A stretch of 6,066 nt of DNA from Betaproteobacteria bacterium (lineage in GTDB: Bacteria; Pseudomonadota; Gammaproteobacteria; Burkholderiales; SG8-41), in NCBI GenBank assembly GCA_023266245.1, contig JAHFRO010000080.1, positions 3,956 through 10,021 on the forward strand. Direction: 5' to 3'. This document shows positions 6,003-6,066 of the stretch, piece by piece. How positions within the stretch are numbered: the first letter of the stretch is position 1; the number at the start of each line of letters is the position of its first letter. The notes below the pieces were generated by a model. The model did no database searches. It saw only the letters and a list, made by a program, of their open reading frames with translations, and was not told where the DNA came from. A program made the position numbers and the translations under genes.

Positions 6003-6048
6003 GGAGCGAAGGCAGAAGGCAGAAGGCGGAAGGCAGAAGGGAGACGCA
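5978..6048 (+). repeat. Heptamer tandem array 3 (unit AGAAGGC), overlapping the GST gene end
   Basis: The regular part is AGAAGGC (6014-6020, 6021-6027), GGAAGGC (6028-6034) and AGAAGGG (6035-6041), with a degenerate AGACGCA after it. Upstream the 7-base phase continues as GGGAGGC (5978-5984), GGGAGGA (5985-5991), GGGAGGC (5992-5998) and GTGAGGA (5999-6005). One 8-base unit, GCGAAGGC (6006-6013), shifts the phase. The GTGAGGA unit supplies the GST stop codon. The minus strand of the regular part translates as repeats of the type LLPSAF. The GG-rich upstream half could also form a two-layer G-quadruplex. Confidence 0.88.
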
Positions 6049-6066
6049 GGGTTTCAGGTCATCCTT

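Noticed and set aside
1..6066. A new defence, mobile or biosynthetic system in the coding sequence
   Set aside because: All five genes belong to recognised housekeeping or common families with intact motifs, and no mobility or toxin-antitoxin features are visible. Only the repeat arrays remain unexplained.

Overview
This window looks like ordinary chromosomal DNA from a GC-rich proteobacterium, most likely an uncultured or environmental betaproteobacterium. The evidence is strong G/C bias at third codon positions, the protein families present, and the order slt, NDUFA9-like SDR, glutathione transferase, which I recall as a common betaproteobacterial neighbourhood (recalled, not searched). I see no RNA gene, insertion sequence, phage gene, CRISPR array or defence cassette.

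Layout. Positions 1-567 (minus strand) hold rpiA, cut off by the window start and lacking roughly its last 30 residues. It is divergent from ilvA (742-2256, plus), the biosynthetic threonine dehydratase with a full regulatory domain. The 174-bp gap between them carries a heptamer array, a small perfect palindrome and a pyrimidine tract with a 7-base rhythm. After 115 bp with a candidate promoter comes slt (2372-4294), a periplasmic lytic transglycosylase. Then follow a second heptamer array, an NDUFA9-like atypical short-chain dehydrogenase (4370-5320) and an overlapping GTG-started glutathione transferase (5313-6002). The window ends in a third heptamer array that runs into the end of the last gene.

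How the genes relate. RpiA (pentose phosphate pathway), IlvA (isoleucine synthesis), Slt (cell-wall turnover), the NDUFA9-like protein (possibly linked to respiratory complex I) and the GST do not form one pathway. The SDR and GST are probably translationally coupled, and slt may be cotranscribed with them.

Most unusual content. Short tandem repeats with a strict 7-base period occur at three gene boundaries, each with its own dominant unit (CGGTGAA, GGATGAA, AGAAGGC), and there is a possible fourth degenerate tract. Array 2 opens with one copy of the array 1 unit, which suggests related families. The arrays touch the genes closely: array 1 ends 7 bases before the rpiA start, array 2 begins 1 base after the slt stop, and array 3 contains the GST stop codon. 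Apart from these arrays, the coding content is conventional.
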